From positions 1-8,057 of the forward strand of contig JAICXG010000127.1 of NCBI GenBank assembly GCA_025980625.1: 8,057 nt of DNA, read 5' to 3'. The stretch is from Chthoniobacterales bacterium (GTDB lineage Bacteria > Verrucomicrobiota > Verrucomicrobiia > Chthoniobacterales > UBA10450). Position 1 is the stretch's first letter. Every line of letters starts with the position of its first letter. The notes beneath the pieces are model-generated. The model did no database searches, was not told the DNA's origin, and saw only the letters and a program-made list of their open reading frames with translations. A program made the position numbers and the translations under genes. Positions 5,402-8,057 of the stretch are shown one piece after another.

Positions 5402-6757
5402 TCAAATGCGGAGATAGCGCCGGACAGGGTAGCGCCCGAGGACAGTACGGAGACCAACATCACATTCCACCTCTACCGCGGCCTGGGCGGCCTCTACAAG
5501 CGCCGCATAATGGAACACTCCTCGCCGAGTGATCCTCTCCACTTTGCCGCTCGCTACCAGATCGTTGAGGGCGTACCCAATGGCATAGCTGTCCTCATCG
5601 ATCGCCTGAGCGATATCGGCGGACAGCATCGGCTCGTAATCGCCGCAATAGTCCTTGCGACCGGCCAGGTAGGTGATGATCCGGTCGCCGAGTGGTAGTT
5701 CATTGTCCAGGGTATCCATGGTCGCTTGTGCGTCTTCCACCTGCTGGCGGGTATCTCCTACGTCCTTCTTTGCATCCGCCTTCCCCGCGGCTTGCGAAGT
5801 CTCATCCACACGCACGGAGTCGGCCGCGCCTGAAGCGCCGGCCGAAGCAACCTGCAACGACTCCGCCAGATACCGGCTAATCGCTTCGACATCCGTGACG
5901 CGGAATGCTGGCACGTGCTGACCCACGTACTCCATCACTGCATAGAGTTCCGCTAGCTCAGCAAGAGACGCGTGATACGGCGTGATCGTGATGCTGGTAC
6001 CCGGTACGATCCAGCTCTCGACATCAGTATTGTTGAGCGGCGAGGCGAAGGCTCCAACGCCGAGAGCCTCGGCCGGTGCAATCTCCCGGACCTGCGGTTC
6101 TCCCATACCAGCCACATGTTCTACCTGCTCCTCTTCCGGTAAGCAGTCCGATGAGGATATCGGGCCGGTCAGATGGGCGGACGCTTTGGGCGCCGCCCAG
6201 GCCGAGTGGTGAGATGCTGCGTCGGAGCTGGTCTCTACCGGCTCGGCTCCTATGAGGTCGGCACGGCGCTGCAATCCGGAGGTGCCTTTTTTTGCCTTGT
6301 CTATATGTATCCCTTCTGTAGGGATACCTGGTGTCCCCTCTGTGGGAATACGGGGTGTCCCCTCTGTAGGGACTGTCCCCTTTAAGGGTGTCCCCTTTGA
6401 CTCGCTATCCGCAAGGCTGAAGGTCACCCCTCCGCGATTCTTCACCACGTATTCCATACCCGCCTTGCGCCAACGAATGAGGATTTGTTCATAGGGATAG
6501 ATCCGGTAGGTGGTGCCTGAGCAAGCGCTGGGCTCCGAGATCTTGTCGAGAACCATTTTGTCGATCAGGCGGCGGCAGTTGCACCTTGCATTGTTGTCCG
6601 TCATTCCGCTGATTGTGGCCATGGTCTGCCATCCGATAATCACCAGCTTGGTTCCGTCGTCTTGTTCCTTCTTGTGGCGATTCCAGAGTGCGTGATAAAG
6701 GCAGAGTTCGGCGTGCGAAAGTCCGGATTGAACGCTGCTGACCTTGTGAATCTTCAT
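5402..6757 (-). CDS. Helix-turn-helix protein with winged-helix-like domains at both ends and a repeat linker
   Basis: This 451-residue cytoplasmic protein probably binds DNA. Residues about 10-95 form a winged-helix-like domain: SHAELCLYHALWNR as helix 1, GWQTMATISGMTDNNARCNCRRLIDKMVLDKI as the helix-turn-helix and GTTYRIYPY as a wing. Residues 121-151 are tandem TEGTP-type repeats, followed by a long Ala/Ser/Glu-rich linker to about 350. Residues about 354-421 look like a second winged helix (DRIITYLAG, then ADIAQAIDEDSYAIGYALNDLVASGKVERI). Replication initiators and phage or island regulators can have such layouts, and Acidobacteriota islands carry similar-looking proteins, but I cannot name the family. 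The start at 6757 is preceded by AAAGGA at good spacing. It diverges from the AlpA/Xis-like gene and its leader can sequester the ribosome binding site. A regulator or replication role is inference. Confidence 0.85.
   Translation of the reverse strand: MKIHKVSSVQSGLSHAELCLYHALWNRHKKEQDDGTKLVIIGWQTMATISGMTDNNARCNCRRLIDKMVLDKISEPSACSGTTYRIYPYEQILIRWRKAGMEYVVKNRGGVTFSLADSESKGTPLKGTVPTEGTPRIPTEGTPGIPTEGIHIDKAKKGTSGLQRRADLIGAEPVETSSDAASHHSAWAAPKASAHLTGPISSSDCLPEEEQVEHVAGMGEPQVREIAPAEALGVGAFASPLNNTDVESWIVPGTSITITPYHASLAELAELYAVMEYVGQHVPAFRVTDVEAISRYLAESLQVASAGASGAADSVRVDETSQAAGKADAKKDVGDTRQQVEDAQATMDTLDNELPLGDRIITYLAGRKDYCGDYEPMLSADIAQAIDEDSYAIGYALNDLVASGKVERITRRGVFHYAALVEAAQAAVEVECDVGLRTVLGRYPVRRYLRI
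6309..6397 (-). repeat. In-frame tandem repeats encoding TEGTP units
   Basis: Three exact copies of GGTGTCCCC (6330-6338, 6354-6362, 6387-6395) and one ACTGTCCCC (6372-6380) recur at spacings of 24, 18 and 15 bp, all multiples of three. They alternate with CTCTGTAGGGA-like units. On the minus strand they encode KGTPLKG, TVPTEG, TPRIPTEG and TPGIPTEG. Length variation between relatives by whole repeat units is expected. Confidence 0.75.
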
Positions 6758-6831
6758 GTTTGTCCTTTAGCCCGCTGGTCCTTTTTGGGATGACGGCAGG
6801 GGCTCGAGACCCTGCCGTCGAAAGGACAAAC
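6755..6831 (-). promoter_or_regulatory. Leader that pairs the Shine-Dalgarno of the 451-residue gene
   Basis: On the minus strand the start codon is preceded by AAAGGACAAAC (6758-6768). A perfect reverse complement, GTTTGTCCTTT on the minus strand, lies at 6821-6831. Between them is a perfect 10-bp hairpin: GACGGCAGGG at 6792-6801 and CCCTGCCGTC at 6810-6819. A transcript starting upstream would form a stable hairpin that brings the anti-Shine-Dalgarno onto the ribosome site. A second, partial Shine-Dalgarno-like copy (AAAGGAC, complement of 6778-6784) between them could compete for the same strand. This suggests translational control; an alternative is a protein-binding operator. Confidence 0.55.
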
Positions 6832-6835
6832 GGTG

Positions 6836-6856
6836 ATGAGCGCGGGGAGCGCCTAA
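6836..6856 (+). other. Possible rightward leader peptide MSAGSA
   Basis: ATG at 6836 (or GTG at 6833) opens a six- or seven-codon frame ending in TAA at 6854-6856. It lies just behind AAAGGA at 6821-6826, well spaced for GTG. The Shine-Dalgarno is the mirror copy of the one used by the leftward gene. It may be a chance product of the inverted repeat. Confidence 0.2.
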
Positions 6857-6890
6857 TTGATTAGAGTGGCGATCTCCGCAAACAGATCGC
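6853..6890. promoter_or_regulatory. Adjacent palindromes in the divergent control region
   Basis: CTAAT TG ATTAG (6853-6864) is a compact palindrome of the kind bound by dimeric regulators. GCGATCT at 6869-6875 and AGATCGC at 6884-6890 form a second perfect inverted repeat with an 8-base spacer. Both lie between the divergent genes starting at 6757 and 7058. An operator or recombinase-arm role is inference. Confidence 0.4.
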
Positions 6891-7057
6891 AGGCTAACAA
6901 TCAGCTAGCTTGCCCGCCAATCACAGTCTCGCCCCGCGGCGATGAAAAAGCTAGGGTACCCAGAGCGATTTGTTACAAAAAAAATATCTTCAGGTTTTTT
7001 GACCGAAACTACGAAAACGCCGGAGCAGTTGCCGACTAGGAATTAGAGGAACCCAAA
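6891..7057. other. Upstream region of the AlpA/Xis-like gene
   Basis: No gene is seen here. Palindromes AGCTAGCT (6903-6910) and GGGTACCC (6954-6961) occur, followed by an AT-rich block at about 6969-7004 with A- and T-runs and TTGACC at 6999-7004. TTGACC resembles a -35 box but has no good -10 at standard spacing. GAGGAA lies just upstream of the start codon at 7058. Confidence 0.4.
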
Positions 7058-7312
7058 ATGGAAACATATTCACCCGCGCCAGCACAACCCAATACGCCGC
7101 CCGTCCTGGAGAACCTGTTGGACGTTTTCGCCGTCGCTGAACTGCTGGCCGTCTCGCCCGACTGGGTGCGCAGCCACGCCAACGGAAGCCGCCAGCCGGC
7201 ACTCCGGTGTGTGTCTCTTGGCAAGCTGCTGCGCTTCCGGCGTGCCGACATCGAAGCATTCATTCAGGCGCAGTTGACCGCTCCGCCGAAACAAAAGCTC
7301 CGCATCATGTGA
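7058..7312 (+). CDS. AlpA/excisionase-like helix-turn-helix protein
   Basis: This 84-residue protein has a MerR-like winged helix-turn-helix of the excisionase/AlpA type (HTH_17). The cues are FAVAELLAVSPDWVRSHANG (residues 24-43) for the recognition region and the typical ending LGKLLRFRRADIEAFIQAQ (54-72), where the wing leads into the last helix. A proline-rich 15-residue lead precedes the domain. Small proteins of this type direct excision or control integrase genes in prophages and islands. The start follows GAGGAA at good spacing, and the integrase gene begins 25 bp downstream, so the two probably form an operon. DNA binding is well supported. Whether it acts as an excisionase or a transcriptional activator cannot be decided from sequence. 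Confidence 0.88.
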   Translation: METYSPAPAQPNTPPVLENLLDVFAVAELLAVSPDWVRSHANGSRQPALRCVSLGKLLRFRRADIEAFIQAQLTAPPKQKLRIM

Positions 7313-7337
7313 GTCATCGATTTAGAATGGGGTCGGT

Positions 7338-8057
7338 ATGGGAGAAATACGCGAACGCCATAGCGCAGGGTGGGTAAAGCTCGATACGCGCACCAAGCCA
7401 GCGCGGTGGATTGCCGTGTGGTACACGCCAGAAAGCTACGTCGATCCGAAAGGCGTGACCCGGTACAAGCAGGCCACGCACTTCCTCGGGGAGAAGACGA
7501 AGGACGATTTGCCCACCAAGACCGCCGCCGAGAAGAAATGGGCTGCCAAACGGGACTCCGTGATGACGCCCACTGCGGCGCTCAGGGAGAAGGACGCGAA
7601 CATCAGCCTCCGCCGTTTTGTCGAGAGCGAATACATCCCGCTGAAGAAGGGCAGTTGGAGCTCAGGCACCAGGGCCAAACTGGAGTACGTATTCGGATAC
7701 ATTACCGCTCAGCTCGGAGATCGGCCGCTCGCGGCGATCGAGGCACGCGAACTGGCCGTCTTCCTCGAAGAGCTCGCGAAAAAGCATTGCAAAGATACCG
7801 TGCAGTGCGTGCTGGTATACCTGCGGTCGTTCTTCGAGGAAGCCATCGATCTGGATTATGTCTCCAAGAATCCAGCTCGCAAGCTGAAACTGCCGGTCTG
7901 CACGAAGGAAAAGGACACCACGACCGCCACAATCGACGAGATCGCCCGTATCGAAGCCGCGCTCGTCGGCGTCAACAAAATCATCTGGCAACTAATGTCG
8001 CGATGTGGTCCGCGTGCGGCGGAGACATTCGCCATCCAGTGGCAGGATATCCGCCCC
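7338..8057 (+). CDS. Second tyrosine recombinase / integrase, 3' end outside window
   Basis: An open frame of 240 codons from ATG 7338 to the last window base has no stop, so it continues beyond the window. Residues 1 to about 85 contain an arm-like region rich in basic and aromatic residues (WIAVWYTPESYVDPKG, then THFLGEKTK), as in phage-type integrases that bind arm sites. Residues about 88-185 form the SAM-like core-binding domain (VQCVLVYLRSFFEEAIDLDYVSKNPARKL). The catalytic domain starts near 196, and CGPRAAETFAIQWQDI supplies the box I arginine R226. The remaining catalytic residues would lie downstream. It follows the AlpA/Xis-like gene closely. The larger arm region distinguishes it from the recombinase at 4314, so the two are not recent duplicates. 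Confidence 0.9.
   Translation, partial: MGEIRERHSAGWVKLDTRTKPARWIAVWYTPESYVDPKGVTRYKQATHFLGEKTKDDLPTKTAAEKKWAAKRDSVMTPTAALREKDANISLRRFVESEYIPLKKGSWSSGTRAKLEYVFGYITAQLGDRPLAAIEARELAVFLEELAKKHCKDTVQCVLVYLRSFFEEAIDLDYVSKNPARKLKLPVCTKEKDTTTATIDEIARIEAALVGVNKIIWQLMSRCGPRAAETFAIQWQDIRP

Noticed and set aside
6330..6395. GGTGTCCCC repeats identical to the outer 9 bp of the IS21 ends
   Set aside because: The match is only 9 bp, lacks the CCGGCCAA sub-terminal box, and is explained by the codons for Gly-Thr-Pro repeats. Probably coincidence.
6309..6397. Short repeats considered as a CRISPR array or replication iterons
   Set aside because: Repeat units are only about 9 bp, spacing varies in multiples of three and the stretch is translated in frame, which excludes CRISPR. 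Iteron function has no support beyond the repetition.
7326..7376. Alternative ATG at 7326 upstream of the second integrase
   Set aside because: It is out of frame with the integrase and stops after about 16 codons. ATG 7338 opens the long frame.

Overview
The window is a stack of mobile DNA in a fairly GC-rich bacterial genome (roughly 60% GC by eye). No ribosomal RNA, tRNA, CRISPR array or housekeeping gene is visible, so taxonomy is weak. The combination of a two-winged-helix protein, a short excisionase-like helix-turn-helix protein and a tyrosine recombinase reminds me of Acidobacteriota (Terriglobales) genomic islands. That is an impression from memory, not a demonstrated assignment.

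Region 1 (1-2760) is a complete-looking IS21-family insertion sequence. It carries istA (DDE transposase) and istB (AAA+ helper ATPase), overlapping by ATGA and bounded by composite inverted repeats of about 53 bp, each made of two tandem sub-repeats. The first window base coincides with the outermost matched base of the left repeat. Two further copies of the end motifs lie inside the istA coding sequence, and a perfect hairpin covers the annotated istA start codon.

Region 2 (2761-4306) is the DNA next to the insertion. A small leftward gene (2744-2962) has its last codons and stop supplied by the IS end. Two closely spaced rightward genes follow: an unrecognised 158-residue protein, and a 248-residue protein that resembles the C-terminal half of contractile phage-tail sheath proteins but is cut short. 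Its last 17 or so codons, and the DNA up to the next gene, turn abruptly AT-rich, which looks like a recombination junction.

Region 3 (4314-8057) looks like part of an integrated element. It has a complete tyrosine recombinase, a leftward 451-residue protein with winged-helix-like domains at both ends, a roughly 300-bp divergent control region full of inverted repeats, an 84-residue AlpA/Xis-like protein and the first 240 codons of a second tyrosine recombinase that runs off the window. The leader of the 451-residue gene can fold so that its Shine-Dalgarno sequence is fully paired with an upstream anti-Shine-Dalgarno across a nested GC-rich hairpin.

A reasonable working model has IS21 and at least one integrase-driven element nested in, and breaking, an older phage-tail-like or prophage region. 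The most testable points are the sheath fragment and its junction at about 4248, the RNA-switch-like leader at 6755-6831, and the end motifs inside istA.
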